64,000 nucleotides of DNA from Burkholderiales bacterium (GCA_020853025.1 JADYZP010000009.1:22410-86409), one strand, 5' to 3'. Shown: positions 8,018 through 20,020, numbered from the stretch's first letter. The notes: a model not told the origin generated them from the letters alone. Made by a program: numbers and translations.

Positions 8018-9037
8018 ATGGAAGCCGTGCTTACACGGCCCGCTAACAAACTCCTCCCGCCGCTGGGGTTCCTCCTGGCGGCGGGAGGCCTTCTTCTACT
8101 CGGCTGGGTAGCCTATTCGGCACTGAATCCCGAACCGGCGCCATACCATTACCAGCTCGTGGAAGAGAACCGTGCTGATTGGTTCGGCAAGCTTGGCATC
8201 GAAGCCTGGCCGAATCTCAAGATCGAAAAATACGAAATGCGCGTCGATGGCATCGACCAACCGGTCGCCATCGCGCATCTTGCCCGCCGCGCTGACGCCG
8301 CGCCGGTGATGATCGACTGGGAAAATCGCAGCGAAGAGCCGGTGGCATCGCTCGACGTCAGGTTTGCTGAGTTGGCCGTGGTAGCGAAGGCAATTGAGAA
8401 ATACACGGCGAAAGATGCTCTCGTGCTGGGCTGGTGGGACACCTCGCGCCAGATCCGACTGCTGACCGGACGCGAGACCGCGTTCGATGCGCATTTAGGC
8501 GAACCTTTTGTTTCGCCATTGCCTTGGCGTGCACGCAACGGATCGATCGACCGATACGAGCGTGAATTCTGGGGCGCACCCCCGAACGCCGAAGAGCAGC
8601 AAAGCTTCGAGCGCTTTGCCGATGCGCTGTCGGGAGACGTTGCAACAGGCGTCGCCACCCTGCACGGTCTGGTGGGTGGACGGGAAGCCTACATTGCAGT
8701 TCATGTTTCGGACCTCTACAAGCTCGGGCTGATGCGTCCGGATCGCCTCGGCGTCGCCTCCAGGGTCTTCCCATCAAAGGGCGATATGCACGCCCGGATC
8801 GGCTTCGTGCAGCGTTGGATGCGCGACAACAACTACACCGCCTACGGACTGCAGGAGCTATCGGAAGACCAGGTGCGCGCTTATTTTCTGACTGATGCCA
8901 GGAGCGGCAACACGCTTCTCGCGCAAATGCTGCCGCTGACCACTTCCAGACGGACCGAGCTGACAGCGCTGCAGCTCGTATACCAGCACGGCAACTACTG
9001 GGTATACAGGCTTCCGACCGTCAATGCTCCTCGCTGA
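8018..9037 (+). CDS. haoB: Hydroxylamine oxidation protein HaoB
   Basis: A 339-residue protein with a single N-terminal membrane helix (about residues 12-34), then a large periplasmic domain with no haem motif. Its position directly behind haoA, its size, and the N-terminal anchor followed by a soluble domain match HaoB, the conserved companion of haoA in ammonia oxidisers and methanotrophs. Its exact role is unsettled; it is thought to be needed for HAO maturation or membrane docking. The usual next genes of ammonia oxidisers, the cytochromes c554 and cM552, are absent; the next gene is the convergent narI. The identification leans on context as well as on sequence. Confidence 0.8.
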   Translation: MEAVLTRPANKLLPPLGFLLAAGGLLLLGWVAYSALNPEPAPYHYQLVEENRADWFGKLGIEAWPNLKIEKYEMRVDGIDQPVAIAHLARRADAAPVMIDWENRSEEPVASLDVRFAELAVVAKAIEKYTAKDALVLGWWDTSRQIRLLTGRETAFDAHLGEPFVSPLPWRARNGSIDRYEREFWGAPPNAEEQQSFERFADALSGDVATGVATLHGLVGGREAYIAVHVSDLYKLGLMRPDRLGVASRVFPSKGDMHARIGFVQRWMRDNNYTAYGLQELSEDQVRAYFLTDARSGNTLLAQMLPLTTSRRTELTALQLVYQHGNYWVYRLPTVNAPR

Positions 9038-9222
9038 CTGGCCGGATTTGCATTGTATTGGGGCCGAACGTGGAAGAATTGTTCAGCGCTGAGAATTACC
9101 GCGAAAACGGCACGTCACAGGAATTCGCTCCGGCCACCTCTGTCCGCCCTCTGGCTGGAGCCTGCTGAAGCACGATCCCGCCCTGCTCCGCGCGCGTTTG
9201 AGGCATCGCCTGGTGCGGCATC

Positions 9223-9891
9223 TCACATCTTTCGGTTCCTGATCACCACCTGATAAGGTCGCCACAGGTACCAGAACGGCAACGCGACCACGTGCACCAG
9301 TCGTGTGAACGGGAACAAGGCGATCAGGAAGAACCCGGTGAGCAGGTGAAACTTGACGATCCAGGGCAGCGACGCGACGTACTGGATCTGGGGATTGAAG
9401 CTCGCCAACGAGACGAGCCAGGGCACGGAAGTGTGGACGTACCAGTCGGCGCCCCAGCGGTAGAACAGCGACACCCAGAAGCCCAGCGCCACTTGCAGCA
9501 GCAGCACCGCCAGCAGTACCCAGTCCATGGTCGTGGTCACGGCGAGGAGCCGTGGCTGGGTGAGACGGCGGATGATCAGCACGGACAAGCCGATCAACGC
9601 GGCCAGCGCCAGCGCAAAGCCCGTCACCTCGAGCGTGTACAAAGTCAGCGGCTCGGCGATGATGCGCGCCCAGATGCCGGGGATGAGGAACGCCACCAAG
9701 TGTGCGAGTAAGACGATTGTGATGCCGTAGTGCCACGGCACCGAGCCCCAGAAGAGGCGGCGGTTCTCCAGAAGCTGTGAGGACAGGCTCGAGTAGGAGA
9801 AGCGATCGTGGCGGTAGCGGTAGATGCCGCCCCCGATCCCCAGCACGAGCGCCACGTAGGGAAACACCGCCAACAGGATGATGTCGCTCAT
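9223..9891 (-). CDS. narI: Respiratory nitrate reductase / nitrite oxidoreductase gamma subunit (cytochrome b)
   Basis: A 222-residue integral membrane protein with about five helices. Two His pairs that ligate the two b haems are visible: WHYGITIVLLAH in the second helix region, and FHLLTGF ... TRLVH near the C-terminus. Length and pattern match NarI (225 residues in E. coli). It exchanges electrons between the quinone pool and the NarH Fe-S chain. The ATG at 9891 lies 13 bp after the narJ stop, so it is the last gene of the operon. In an Nxr-type complex it would act in the same membrane position with reversed electron flow or be replaced functionally by the cytochrome c. Confidence 0.93.
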   Translation of the reverse strand: MSDIILLAVFPYVALVLGIGGGIYRYRHDRFSYSSLSSQLLENRRLFWGSVPWHYGITIVLLAHLVAFLIPGIWARIIAEPLTLYTLEVTGFALALAALIGLSVLIIRRLTQPRLLAVTTTMDWVLLAVLLLQVALGFWVSLFYRWGADWYVHTSVPWLVSLASFNPQIQYVASLPWIVKFHLLTGFFLIALFPFTRLVHVVALPFWYLWRPYQVVIRNRKM

Positions 9892-9904
9892 GATGCTCGC
9901 CTCC

Positions 9905-10593
9905 TCACACCTGCCAAGTTTCGTGCAGCACGACTCGTAGCGCCTCGAGCGCCTGGTGGTAGGGGTGCGGGCGCTTTTCGCCGGACCCGGCATCGTCGTC
10001 GTCGGTGCTCATCTCGAGCACAAAACCTCCGGCAAGCACCTCGCCGTGGCTGTGGCCGTCGAGTTGCTTGCGCTCCACCCCGGTGTCGCCATCGAACTCG
10101 GGCTGGCCGTCGTGATCGTCGTGTCCGGATTCGGGCTTGGTGGTCATCCGTTCGAGGGCGGGCAGCAGTCCTTCGCGTACCAGGTCGCCGGTGCCGTCAC
10201 CGCCTTCGCTGTGCGCGACGAAACGCAGCACGATCGACAACCGGTCGGGGATCTCGTTCGTGCTTGCCTCGAATCCCTCGGCACGGTAGCGCGCCTTGAG
10301 CCCGACCAGGAAGCTGCTGCGTTTGTAGTTTTCGCCGAACAGCTGGTAGCCCACGTAGGGATGACAGATCGGGTTCAGGTCGAAAAAACCGCTGTAGACT
10401 TCCTCGAGCTTGCCGATCGATACCTGCTCGGCGAAGGTGCAAAAGCCGTGCAGCAAGGCGGCCGCCTCGGGTGCGGCCGAGTCGAGCAACGCCTCGCATT
10501 CGGCCGCTTTGTGCGCCAACCTCGGCGCGGGGTAGTCGAGAAGATCGGCGAACAGCGCGAGGATCTGCTGATGTTCGGGGTTGCGGCGCATGG

Positions 10594-10597
<4 letters not shown>
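9905..10597 (-). CDS. narJ: Nitrate reductase molybdenum cofactor assembly chaperone NarJ
   Basis: A 230-residue TorD/NarJ-family chaperone. The helical N-terminal part (LALFADLLDYPAPRL) and the segment containing GKLEEVYSGFFDLNP are typical. The C-terminal third is an acidic, His-rich tail (DDHDGQ, DGHSHG, STDDDDAG), longer and more charged than usual. NarJ binds the NarG N-terminus and is required for insertion of the molybdenum cofactor and the FS0 cluster. Its ATG overlaps the narH stop (ATGA). Confidence 0.93.
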
Positions 10598-12135
<1,538 letters not shown>

Positions 12136-12138
12136 CGT

Positions 12139-12669
12139 CTAGCCCACCTTTCGTTCCATTCGTGGCCGGGTCCCGCCTGCGTCGGCATCACGCACGGCCA
12201 CAATCGAGACCTCGAACTCGAGCGTCATGCCGGCGAGTGGATGATTGGTGTCGACCAGCACGGTGCCTCCGGCTTCATCGACGTCGGCGATCATCACGTT
12301 CTCGACGTGGCGGCCGTCCTCGCTGTGCGCAAGAAAGCGCATCCCCGGCTCGACGTGGTCCAGCCCGCCGAACGCTGCAGCCGGCACCCGCTGCTGCAGC
12401 GCGTGGTCGCGCTCGCCGTAGGCGTCCTCGGGCGGCAGGCTCACCACGATGCGCTCACCGGGCGCCATGCCTACGAGGGCGCGCTGAAGCGCGGGAAGCA
12501 ATCGCCCGCTGCCGTGCAAATATTCCAGCGGCGCGTCGCCCCAGACCGCCGAGCGGATGTGGCGGATCGCGCCATTGGTGCGCAGCGTGTAGTTGATCGT
12601 CACCCACTTACCGTCGCCGACGCGCTCCGACACAGGCGCGCGCGGATGGGTCGCGCCCCGGATCACCAT
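12139..12669 (-). CDS. FKBP-type (SlyD-like) peptidyl-prolyl isomerase within the nar/nxr operon
   Basis: A 176-residue protein beginning at ATG 12669 and overlapping the end of narG by 7 bp. The isomerase core is recognisable: [10 protein letters not shown], then [37 protein letters not shown], and the SlyD-type [16 protein letters not shown] segment. SlyD-like proteins combine isomerase and metal/cofactor chaperone roles. An isomerase gene (nxrX) between the alpha and beta subunit genes is the arrangement described for Nitrobacter nitrite oxidoreductase, whereas most denitrifier nar operons have narG and narH adjacent. It probably helps fold or mature the alpha subunit. Confidence 0.88.
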   Translation of the reverse strand: MVIRGATHPRAPVSERVGDGKWVTINYTLRTNGAIRHIRSAVWGDAPLEYLHGSGRLLPALQRALVGMAPGERIVVSLPPEDAYGERDHALQQRVPAAAFGGLDHVEPGMRFLAHSEDGRHVENVMIADVDEAGGTVLVDTNHPLAGMTLEFEVSIVAVRDADAGGTRPRMERKVG

Positions 12670-15600
12670 TGCAGCTTCTCCATCTTGCGCACCACGCAAT
12701 AGGTGTCGCGGGTCATGATCCCGGTCGGACCCCAGTAGTTGAAGCCGTAGGTAAACTGCGCGTAGCCGCCCGCCAGATAGACCGGGTTGATGCGGGTTCG
12801 CGTCAGGCTGTTGTGCCCACCGGCGCGCCGCCCGCCGCGCTCCTGCGACTTGGGAATGTAAACCGTGCGTTCGACCGCGTGATAATAAAGGCAGGTGCCC
12901 GGCTGCACTCGCCGGCTCACGTTGGCGCGGCTCACCACCACGCCGTTGTCGTTGTAGACCTCGATCCAGTCGTTGTCCTCGATACCCACCCGCTCGGCGT
13001 CCTTGTCGTTGATCCACACCGGATCCATGCCGCGTGACAGCATCAACATGCGGTGGTTGTCCTTGTAGGTGGAGTGGATGTTCCACTTGCCGTGCGGCGT
13101 GATGTAGTTCAGTACCAGGCAACGGTCGTCGACGCGGCTTTGCACGATGTCGCCCGTCTTGCGCGGCACCAGCTTCGGCTTGTAGGTGGGCAGATGCTCG
13201 CCGAAGTCCAGATACCAGGGATGGTCGAGATACAGCGACTGGCGGCCGGTCAGCGTGCGCCACGGCACCAGGCGCTCGACGTTCATGCACCAGGCAGCGT
13301 AGGCGCGGCCGTCGTTGACCATGCCGGTCCAGCACGGACTGATGAGCAAGCGTCGCGGCTGGCGCGTAAGGTCGGCGAAGTTCATGGTGACCCCACGCAC
13401 CTTCTCGGCCAGGTCGGCCAGCGGCAGGCCGACGCGCTGCTCCTCGTCGCGGAACGCCTGCCAGGCGATCTCGCCGTTGGTCTCGGGCGCCAGCGCCAGC
13501 AGCAGGTTGGCGGCGTCGAGTGCGTCCTCGACGCTCGGGTAGCGCCGGCCTCCCCATTCGACGCAGCGCATGTGCCGCGGGTCGGGCGAGCCGCCGACGG
13601 GGTTTTCCAGCAGGCGGTCGTAAGGCTCCTTGACCGAAATATGTACGCCGTTGCCCGAGATGCCGTCTTCGCGCACCAGCGGCCCGAATGAGATAAAGCG
13701 GTTGTAGAGGTTCACGTAGTCGCGCTCGACCACCCGCAGGTGCGGCAGGGTCTTGCCCGGAATAGGCTCGCCTTCGCCCTTTGCCCAGTCGCGGATCGCG
13801 GGCTGCGCCAGTTCGTCGGGCGTGTCGTGCGTGAGTGGAGTCGCGACCAGGTCGCGCACCGGCTCGGGGAAGGCGAGCGGCGCGAGTTCGCTCACCTTGT
13901 GCGCCAGCAGTTTGAAAATCTCCCAGTCGGGTTTGGATTCCCACACCGGCGGTACCGCCTGCCCGAGCGGATGCACAAAGGAGTGCAGATCGGTGCTGTT
14001 GAGGTCGTTCTTCTCGTACCAGAAGCTGGCCGGCAGCACGATGTCGGAGTACAGCGCCGAGGTGTCCATGCGGAAGTTGATGTCGACCACCAGGTCCATT
14101 TTTCCGCGCGGCGCCGGTTCGCGGAACTGCACCGTGTGCGTCTTGTCCTTGGCGCGTTCGGCGGCGATCGCGTTGTCGTGCGTGCCCAGGTAATGGCGCA
14201 GGAAGAATTCGTGTCCCTTGGCGCTCGCCTGGATGGCGTTGCCGCGCCAGATGAACCATACCCGTGGCCAGTTCTGTGCCGCGTCGGGGTCCTCCACCGC
14301 GAAGCGCAGCTTCTGGTTGCCGATCTGCTCGACCACGCGCTCGACGATCTCGTTTTCGGTCTTCGCGCCGGCACGCTCCGCCTCGCGCACAATCTCGAGC
14401 GGATTGCGGTCGAAGTGCGGACAATAGGGCATCCAGCCCAGGCGCACCGCCTTGGCCGTCAGATCCACGGCGTGTCCCTTGGCCCAGCGCGTCTTCTCGG
14501 GTACCGCGCCGTACTCGGTGAATTCTGCCTCGTAGCGCCACTGGTCGCTGTTGACGTAGTGCCAGATGGGCGATTGGATGCGCCGCGGTGGTTTGAGCCA
14601 GTCGAGCGCGAAGGCGAGCGTGGTCCAGGGCGCGACCAGCGCGAGCTTTTCCTGGCCCACGTAATGGTTCATGCCGCCGCCGTTGCGCCCGCAGCAGCCG
14701 CACAGGATCAGCGCGGTGATCGGCGCGCGGTACGAGAGGTTGTTGTAGTACCAGTGGTTGACGCTGGCGCCCACGATGATCATCGAGCGGCCTTCGGTGG
14801 CCTCGGCGTTGGCGGCGAATTCGCGCGCCAGCCGCGTTACCGTGTCGCGCCCGATGCCGGTGTACGGCTCCTGCCAGGCCGGCGTGTAGGGAGCATTCTC
14901 GTCGTAGCTCGACGGGTAGGCACCCTCGAGCCCGCGGCCGACGCCGAACTGGGCCATCAACAGGTCGAAGCCGGTCGTCACCACCACCTCGCCGCCCGTG
15001 GTGGCGACGCGCCACGCCGGCACGCCGCGCATGAGTGTGGTGTTGCCGGCAAAATCGTCGAACGCTACCTGAACCACTTCATCGGACCGGTCCAGAAAAC
15101 TCAGTTCCGGGTCGATGGGGCTGTCGTCGAGGCCGTCCTCGAGGGTCAGGTTCCACTTGCCTTTCTCCGGGCCCCAGCGAAAGCCGACCTGTCCCTTGGG
15201 CATGCGTGGTTCGCCGCTTTTCGCGTCGAACATCAGCATCTTCCAGTCGCCGTTGTCGACGCCCTGGTAGCGGGTCAGGCGATTGGCGCGCAGCAGCTGC
15301 GCCGTGCGGTAGCCGTTTTCGTCGCGAACCAGTTCGACCAGGAAGGGGCAGTCGGTATAGCGTTTCAGGTAATCGACGAAATAGGGCACGCGGCGATCGG
15401 CATAGAACTCTTTCAGGATGACGTGATCGACCGCCATCCATAGCGCGGTGTCCTGTCCGGCCTGGATCGGGATCCACCAGTCGGCATACTTGGCGACCTG
15501 GCTGAAGTCGGGCGCCATCACCACGAACTTGGCCCCCGCAGTGCGTGCCTCGGCAATGAAGTGCACGTCCGGCGTGCGGGTCATGTTCAGGTTCGACCCC

Positions 15601-16307
15601 ATCGAGACGATGAATTTGGCGTTGTACCAGTCGGCGCTTTCGCAGACGTCGGTCTGGTCGCCCCAGATCTCGGGAAACGCGTTCGGCAGGTCCGCGTACC
15701 AGTCGTAGAAACTCATGTTCACGCCGCCGAAAAGCTGCAGGAAGCGCGAGCCGCCCGCATACGAGAGGAACGACATCGCCGGGATCGGTGAAAAGCCGAA
15801 CACCCGATCCGGTCCCCACTTGCGCGCCGTGTACAGGCTGGCGGCGGCGATCAGTTCCGCCACCTCGTCCCACTTGGCGCGCCGAAAGCCGCCCTTGCCG
15901 CGTGCCTGCTGGAAGCGCGTGCGCTTTTGCGGATCCTCGACCAGCGCGCCCCAGGCCTGCACCGGGTCGGCGTGCCCCTCTTTCGCCTCGCGCCACAGGT
16001 CGAGCAGCGCGCCGCGCACGTACGGGTACTTCACCCGGATCGGGCTGTAGACGTACCAGGATGCCGAGATGCCGCGCTGACAGCCGCGTGGCTCGTAGGG
16101 TGGGAGTCCAGACTCGAGCATCGGGTAATCGGTCTGCTGCATCTCCCAGGTAATAATTCCGTCCTTCACGTACACGGCCCAGGAACAGCCGCCGGTGCAG
16201 TTCACGCCATGCGTGCTGCGCACGACGTTGTCGTGCTGCCAGCGGTTGCGATAGAACTCCTCCCATTTTCTGGCCTCGGGTTTGACCAGATCCTGTATCC
16301 ATCCCAT
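12663..16307 (-). CDS. narG: Nitrate reductase / nitrite oxidoreductase alpha subunit (molybdopterin)
   Basis: A 1214-residue molybdopterin enzyme of the NarG family. The FS0 cluster ligands are His33, Cys37, Cys41 and Cys76 ([13 protein letters not shown] ... EPRGCQRG). The [15 protein letters not shown] region corresponds to the segment supplying the Asp ligand of molybdenum. The N-terminus is about 16 residues shorter than E. coli NarG, lacking its vestigial twin-arginine leader, so the enzyme faces the cytoplasm. The enzyme interconverts nitrate and nitrite. Position after a diheme cytochrome and before an FKBP isomerase matches nxrA operons; sequence alone does not show the physiological direction. 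An ATG at 16307 follows a GGAGACAC ribosome-binding site. Confidence 0.95.
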   Translation of the reverse strand: MGWIQDLVKPEARKWEEFYRNRWQHDNVVRSTHGVNCTGGCSWAVYVKDGIITWEMQQTDYPMLESGLPPYEPRGCQRGISASWYVYSPIRVKYPYVRGALLDLWREAKEGHADPVQAWGALVEDPQKRTRFQQARGKGGFRRAKWDEVAELIAAASLYTARKWGPDRVFGFSPIPAMSFLSYAGGSRFLQLFGGVNMSFYDWYADLPNAFPEIWGDQTDVCESADWYNAKFIVSMGSNLNMTRTPDVHFIAEARTAGAKFVVMAPDFSQVAKYADWWIPIQAGQDTALWMAVDHVILKEFYADRRVPYFVDYLKRYTDCPFLVELVRDENGYRTAQLLRANRLTRYQGVDNGDWKMLMFDAKSGEPRMPKGQVGFRWGPEKGKWNLTLEDGLDDSPIDPELSFLDRSDEVVQVAFDDFAGNTTLMRGVPAWRVATTGGEVVVTTGFDLLMAQFGVGRGLEGAYPSSYDENAPYTPAWQEPYTGIGRDTVTRLAREFAANAEATEGRSMIIVGASVNHWYYNNLSYRAPITALILCGCCGRNGGGMNHYVGQEKLALVAPWTTLAFALDWLKPPRRIQSPIWHYVNSDQWRYEAEFTEYGAVPEKTRWAKGHAVDLTAKAVRLGWMPYCPHFDRNPLEIVREAERAGAKTENEIVERVVEQIGNQKLRFAVEDPDAAQNWPRVWFIWRGNAIQASAKGHEFFLRHYLGTHDNAIAAERAKDKTHTVQFREPAPRGKMDLVVDINFRMDTSALYSDIVLPASFWYEKNDLNSTDLHSFVHPLGQAVPPVWESKPDWEIFKLLAHKVSELAPLAFPEPVRDLVATPLTHDTPDELAQPAIRDWAKGEGEPIPGKTLPHLRVVERDYVNLYNRFISFGPLVREDGISGNGVHISVKEPYDRLLENPVGGSPDPRHMRCVEWGGRRYPSVEDALDAANLLLALAPETNGEIAWQAFRDEEQRVGLPLADLAEKVRGVTMNFADLTRQPRRLLISPCWTGMVNDGRAYAAWCMNVERLVPWRTLTGRQSLYLDHPWYLDFGEHLPTYKPKLVPRKTGDIVQSRVDDRCLVLNYITPHGKWNIHSTYKDNHRMLMLSRGMDPVWINDKDAERVGIEDNDWIEVYNDNGVVVSRANVSRRVQPGTCLYYHAVERTVYIPKSQERGGRRAGGHNSLTRTRINPVYLAGGYAQFTYGFNYWGPTGIMTRDTYCVVRKMEKLQW

Positions 16308-16333
16308 CAGTGTCTCCTCGGTACGTTCGCGGA

Positions 16334-17314
16334 CTAGCTGCGGGCTTTTCGTTGCTTGGCGATCATCGGGCGGCGCACCCCGTCACGCAGCCGCCCCCGC
16401 CAGACCCAGCCTATGATCGCCAGCAGGATCACCAGGCCCAGTGCGGACAAGCCCGCGAGTTGCCACATCGCTTGTGCCGGGCGCTGGAACAGCGCCGCCT
16501 GGGCCAAAAAGGCGACCACGTCATCGCGCTCACCCGTCGTGATGGGCGTCCTCGACCATATGGCGCTCATGGTCGGCGTCGGCGAGCCGCCGACGAAGGC
16601 GCGCAACGCGGCCACGCCGCCGAGGCGCGTGACGACTGTGGTCAGGTCGGGTCCGAGTTGCCCGCCGCCCAATGCCCCGATGCCGGCCACGCTGTGGCAG
16701 GCCATGCATGGCGGCCCGCCGTTGCGAAAGCGCGCAGCACCGGTGAACAATTCCTTGCCGATCTCGGGGTCGCCGACGGCGGCGATCGACGTGCCGGCGG
16801 CGAGTGCGGTTGTGGTCCCAACCGCTGCGGTGGCAGCACCCCCGGAGCCCAATGCCGGTGTCGATTCCTCCCGGCCCGCGACTGCGCCTGTCGCCGGCGC
16901 CATCGCCGCACCAGGCGCGCTCGTCGCCAGGTAAGCCAGCACGGCGGCGATATCGGGAGCGTTGAGGTGCGAGTTGGGCATTGGCACTTCGTGAAACCTG
17001 TGCAGCAACGCCGTGGCGACCGGGTCTCCTGCGGCGAGCATCTCGTCGGGAGCGGCGATCCAGCGCTGCAGCCACTCGCGCGGACGTTGCGCGGTGACGC
17101 CTTTCAGGTCCGGCCCGACGAGATCACCCCCACCCACGGTATGACAGGCGGCACACTTCTCCTGGAAAATCCGCTGCCCTGTTTCCGCGTCCGTCGCAGC
17201 CGGGTTCGCTGCGCCTGGCGGCGCAGCCCACAAACCCGCGACCGTTGCCAGCGCGGCAATCGAAAGCTTTCGTCCGTGTGTCCGGTAAATCGTCATGGGG
17301 TTCGTGTTCGTCAT
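16334..17314 (-). CDS. Diheme cytochrome c, membrane anchored
   Basis: A 326-residue precursor from ATG 17314 with a strong ribosome-binding site (AAAGGGGG). A signal peptide (hydrophobic core [12 protein letters not shown]) is followed by a first class I haem domain (CAACH), a long Ala/Gly/Thr-rich linker, a second haem domain (CMACH) and a C-terminal membrane helix (about 282-304) with a basic tail. This makes a periplasmic diheme protein anchored to the membrane. It is the first gene of the nar/nxr operon, 26 bp before narG. In Nitrobacter a c-type cytochrome gene precedes nxrA and carries electrons from the enzyme to the oxidase; here it could also take electrons from HaoA. Confidence 0.88.
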   Translation of the reverse strand: MTNTNPMTIYRTHGRKLSIAALATVAGLWAAPPGAANPAATDAETGQRIFQEKCAACHTVGGGDLVGPDLKGVTAQRPREWLQRWIAAPDEMLAAGDPVATALLHRFHEVPMPNSHLNAPDIAAVLAYLATSAPGAAMAPATGAVAGREESTPALGSGGAATAAVGTTTALAAGTSIAAVGDPEIGKELFTGAARFRNGGPPCMACHSVAGIGALGGGQLGPDLTTVVTRLGGVAALRAFVGGSPTPTMSAIWSRTPITTGERDDVVAFLAQAALFQRPAQAMWQLAGLSALGLVILLAIIGWVWRGRLRDGVRRPMIAKQRKARS

Positions 17315-17445
17315 GCGCCATCCCCCTTTCGAGTCCGGGCCAAGCATTGCAGCACCTGGCACACCTGGACGTCGTGTGCCCATTCGCTGAGAGATGACAA
17401 AGATAGAGGGATGCGCTTCCCGCGCGCTTCCAATACAGCCGGAAA

Positions 17446-17458
17446 GTCGTCGCACGAC
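17446..17458. promoter_or_regulatory. Inverted repeat upstream of the cytochrome c-nar/nxr operon
   Basis: GTCGT-cgc-ACGAC is a perfect 5-bp inverted repeat about 140 bp before the cytochrome c start, in the 182-bp gap after the regulator gene. It is a candidate operator only because of its position; the repeat is short and could occur by chance in high-GC DNA. No FNR-type site is seen in this gap. Confidence 0.2.
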
Positions 17459-17496
17459 GGCACCATCCGGGGGGATCGCCGCAGTGCGCGCGTGGC

Positions 17497-19770
17497 TCAG
17501 TGGCCGGGATGAGGCCTGGGGGTGGCGCGGATGAGCGCGAACAGTTGCTGGGTTTCGGGAAGGGGCGCCAGGTCCAGGCGCTCACGCAACAGGTGCGCGC
17601 AGGCTTCGTACTGCCGCACCGCCTCGTCGCGCCGGCCGGAGGCCCACAGCGCGTACATCAGCGCACGGTGCACCTCCTCGCGCAGCGGGTCGACAAGCAG
17701 CGCGCGCCGCGACCACGCCACGCTCCTGTCCCAGCGCTCGAGCGTTCCCCACAGCGCCGAGAGGCGATTGAGCAAGCCGAGGCAGGTTTCACGAAGTTGC
17801 TCGCGCAGCTGCCAGCACCGCTCGTCGAACGGCTCGTCCTGCAGGTAATCGCCCCGGTAGAGTTCAGCCGCCGCTTCGTAAGCGTTGATGGCAGCCTGCT
17901 TGTCGCGCACAGCCTCCGCCTTGCGTCCGAGCTCGAACTGCGTCTGGAACTGCAGCATGTCGATCCAGCAGGGCGTTCGCGTATCAAACACGTAACGATC
18001 GGCCTGATTGCGCACATACAGCCAGTTGCCGCGGCTATCCGGTTCGAGCAGCTTGCGCAGTTCGTGAACCAGTACGTGGAACTGCCCTTTGCGCACACCC
18101 GGGTCAGCGCCCGGCCACAGCATCTCGATCAGCACATCCTTGCATTGCGGCTGGTCGTGGTGCATGAGCAAGATGCCGAGCAGGGTCAATACGCGCCTGC
18201 GCCGGATCGCCGCCGGCGCCACTCGCGCACCGTCCACCAGCAGTTCGAGAGAGCCAAAGCAGCGGATTTCCAGGCGCGCCTCGCCGTGGCGTTCCCCGGT
18301 GTCGGCGTTGCGTTGTCGCCATGCGCGCAGCGGTGCGCCCGCGTGCGGCGCTCGCGCGAGCTGGTCGCGCACATCGCGAACCTTCTCCGCTGCCAGCGAG
18401 GCGACTGCCTCGAGCAGGGCGATGCTCTCGTTAGGCGGCGACGGACGGAGGTGACGAAAGAGCAACCGGACCACCCCCAGCAATTCGCCATCGCAAGACA
18501 TCGGGATGCAGCACCAGGCGCCGCCCGGGTGAGGAACGTCGCGGCACCCCGGCGGCCATGAATTCTGGCGGCCGTGCAGAATGCCGGTCGTGCCGGTCTC
18601 GAAGGCCGGGCAGCGCCCGATCGCACCCACGCTCAGCGCAGGGCAACGCGGCACTGTGCCGACGCCCGGTACCAGCCAGCGCAGCTCGGTATCGCCGCAG
18701 GGCAGGTACAGCTCGCCACCGTCGGCGTGGCTTACGCCGACCATTTCCTGCAGCAGAGCCTGCAACGCCCGCGGCAAACGGTGCTCCGGGTCAACTTCCA
18801 CGCCATGCAGAGGGAGGGTTGCGGCTTCGCGCAGGTGGGCCAGGGCCCTGTCGACCACCAGACCCATCGGCGTGCTGACCCAACGCAGCAGATTGAGCAC
18901 GCGCTCGAGATCGACGTCGGGGCGCCGGAAAGCCAGCGCGATACAGCCGAACGCATCGTCGCCGCTGGTCAGCGGATTGCACAGGTAGGCGCGGAATCCC
19001 TCGCGCGTGACCTGCGTGCGCAGGAAGCGCGGATCCTCGGCAAGATGGTCGGTATAGATCGGTTGTCCGTGTGCCAGCACGAAGCCGGGAAACCCCTCGC
19101 CGCGATCGAAATGCAGCACCTGATCGAACGAGCGCCTGAAGCGGCCACGGTGGCAGGTTCGCATCACACCCTTGCCGTGCGGCTCGGCCAGGAACGCCTC
19201 GCCGGCGTCGGCACCGGTCCTTTCCAGCAGGAAGTCGAGGGCATGGCGCAGGCCCTGCTGCAACGACTCGCCCGATGCCCGCGCGGTCAGTGCCGCGATG
19301 CCGGCCAGGTCGCCAGCGAGATCGGCTGCCGCATCGTCGGCGCGACGCAGGCTCCCCAGCGCGCCGCCACCGGGCAGGGCGATCAGGTCGCAAGCCAGCC
19401 GACGCCGTGCGCCATCGGCCATGCGGACGAGCACTTTCGACGCGCCGGAGATGCTGCCCGCAGCCAGAGCCTTCCAGGCGGTGCAGGCAGGCCCGCATAT
19501 CGCATGGTCGAAGTCGTTCTTGCCGCCGATCACCCGGTCGCAATGGATGCCGAGCGCCTCGCCGCTCGACACGCCGAGCAGCCGTGCCGCTGCCTCATCC
19601 CACTCGATGATGCGCCGATCAGCACCGATCGCGAAGCGCCCGCCGGCGAACTCTTCACGCTCGATTGGATTGGTTCGACGACTCCTGTCCACGGCGGTCA
19701 CCCCGGTATAGGCAACGCCAGCGCCGGCTCCGAGCCTGCAACCTATCCGCTCCACACAGGCACGCTCCAC
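17497..19770 (-). CDS. PAS-GAF-GAF transcriptional activator with winged helix and BTAD domain
   Basis: A 757-residue one-component regulator. Order: PAS (about 45-130, with the pattern HCDRVIGG ... CGPAC found in PAS domains of several sensors), GAF (about 165-300), a second GAF-like domain unusually rich in Cys/His (about 335-480), an OmpR/SARP-type winged helix (about 500-600, with RCFGSLELLVDG and KDVLIEMLWPGADP), and a bacterial transcriptional activator TPR domain (about 605-745, ending near MYALWASGRRDEAVRQYE). Located directly upstream of the cytochrome-nar/nxr operon, it is the likely local activator. Redox, metal or NO sensing by the Cys-rich GAF is a hypothesis. The GTG at 19770 is the longest start; a GTG at 19692 is a plausible alternative. 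Confidence 0.8.
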   Translation of the reverse strand: MERACVERIGCRLGAGAGVAYTGVTAVDRSRRTNPIEREEFAGGRFAIGADRRIIEWDEAAARLLGVSSGEALGIHCDRVIGGKNDFDHAICGPACTAWKALAAGSISGASKVLVRMADGARRRLACDLIALPGGGALGSLRRADDAAADLAGDLAGIAALTARASGESLQQGLRHALDFLLERTGADAGEAFLAEPHGKGVMRTCHRGRFRRSFDQVLHFDRGEGFPGFVLAHGQPIYTDHLAEDPRFLRTQVTREGFRAYLCNPLTSGDDAFGCIALAFRRPDVDLERVLNLLRWVSTPMGLVVDRALAHLREAATLPLHGVEVDPEHRLPRALQALLQEMVGVSHADGGELYLPCGDTELRWLVPGVGTVPRCPALSVGAIGRCPAFETGTTGILHGRQNSWPPGCRDVPHPGGAWCCIPMSCDGELLGVVRLLFRHLRPSPPNESIALLEAVASLAAEKVRDVRDQLARAPHAGAPLRAWRQRNADTGERHGEARLEIRCFGSLELLVDGARVAPAAIRRRRVLTLLGILLMHHDQPQCKDVLIEMLWPGADPGVRKGQFHVLVHELRKLLEPDSRGNWLYVRNQADRYVFDTRTPCWIDMLQFQTQFELGRKAEAVRDKQAAINAYEAAAELYRGDYLQDEPFDERCWQLREQLRETCLGLLNRLSALWGTLERWDRSVAWSRRALLVDPLREEVHRALMYALWASGRRDEAVRQYEACAHLLRERLDLAPLPETQQLFALIRATPRPHPGH

Positions 19771-19797
19771 TGCAATCGTTCGCGGTGGATCGGCTAT

Positions 19798-19826
19798 AGA
19801 CTATGCCGGAGTGGGTGCCCGAGCAA
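19798..19826 (-). promoter_or_regulatory. Predicted promoter of the PAS-GAF-BTAD regulator
   Basis: On the minus strand TTGCTC (19826-19821) and TAGTCT (19803-19798) are separated by 17 bp, a plausible sigma-70 pair. Transcription would start near 19790, some 20 bp before the GTG at 19770. The 22-bp palindrome at 19828-19849 lies immediately upstream of the -35 box. Confidence 0.4.
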
Positions 19827-19827
19827 C

Positions 19828-19849
19828 AAACTTCAATTAGCTGAAGTTT
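19828..19849. promoter_or_regulatory. 22-bp perfect palindrome, candidate operator of the regulator gene
   Basis: AAACTTCA-attagc-TGAAGTTT is a perfect 8-bp inverted repeat with a 6-bp centre, notably AT-rich in a GC-rich region. It abuts the predicted -35 box of the regulator promoter, the usual place for an activator site. It lacks a GC-rich stem and U-run, so it is a poor intrinsic terminator. Autoregulation by the regulator is a guess. Confidence 0.45.
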
Positions 19850-19914
19850 AAACACACGCCGCTTCCCGCCCATCGGTGTTTTCCCGGCGACGAGCAATGC
19901 GAAACACAACAGCG

Positions 19915-19930
19915 CGGCGATTCGTCGCCG
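19915..19930. other. UUCG-type hairpin between regulator and tRNA-Arg
   Basis: CGGCGA-TTCG-TCGCCG forms a 6-bp stem with the very stable UUCG tetraloop. It has no T-run on either side, so it is not a classical terminator. It may stabilise or process the RNA downstream of tRNA-Arg, which is transcribed through this stretch on the minus strand. The rest of the 250 bp between the regulator and the tRNA holds no gene I can support. Confidence 0.35.
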
Positions 19931-20020
19931 ACCTACGCCATGCGATGCGACTCAACACTGCAAAAGAGGTGGCGGTCCTAACCACTAACTCCGCCATCGC
20001 CGCACTGATGATTGAGATGG

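Noticed and set aside
9038..9222. Possible bidirectional terminator between haoB and narI
   Set aside because: No GC-rich stem followed by a T-run on either strand was found in this convergent gap.
17315..17496. FNR/NarL-type sites upstream of the cytochrome c-nar/nxr operon
   Set aside because: No match to TTGAT-N4-ATCAA and no convincing NarL heptamer pair; only a short GTCGT/ACGAC repeat is present.
19961..20008. tRNA-like stretch on the minus strand (GGCGGAGTTAGTGGTTAGGAC, reminiscent of a tRNA-Glu D-arm) next to tRNA-Arg
   Set aside because: No anticodon stem, T-arm or matching acceptor can be drawn. Only a GGCGG/CCGCC stem remains, so it is not called as a tRNA or as a second att site.
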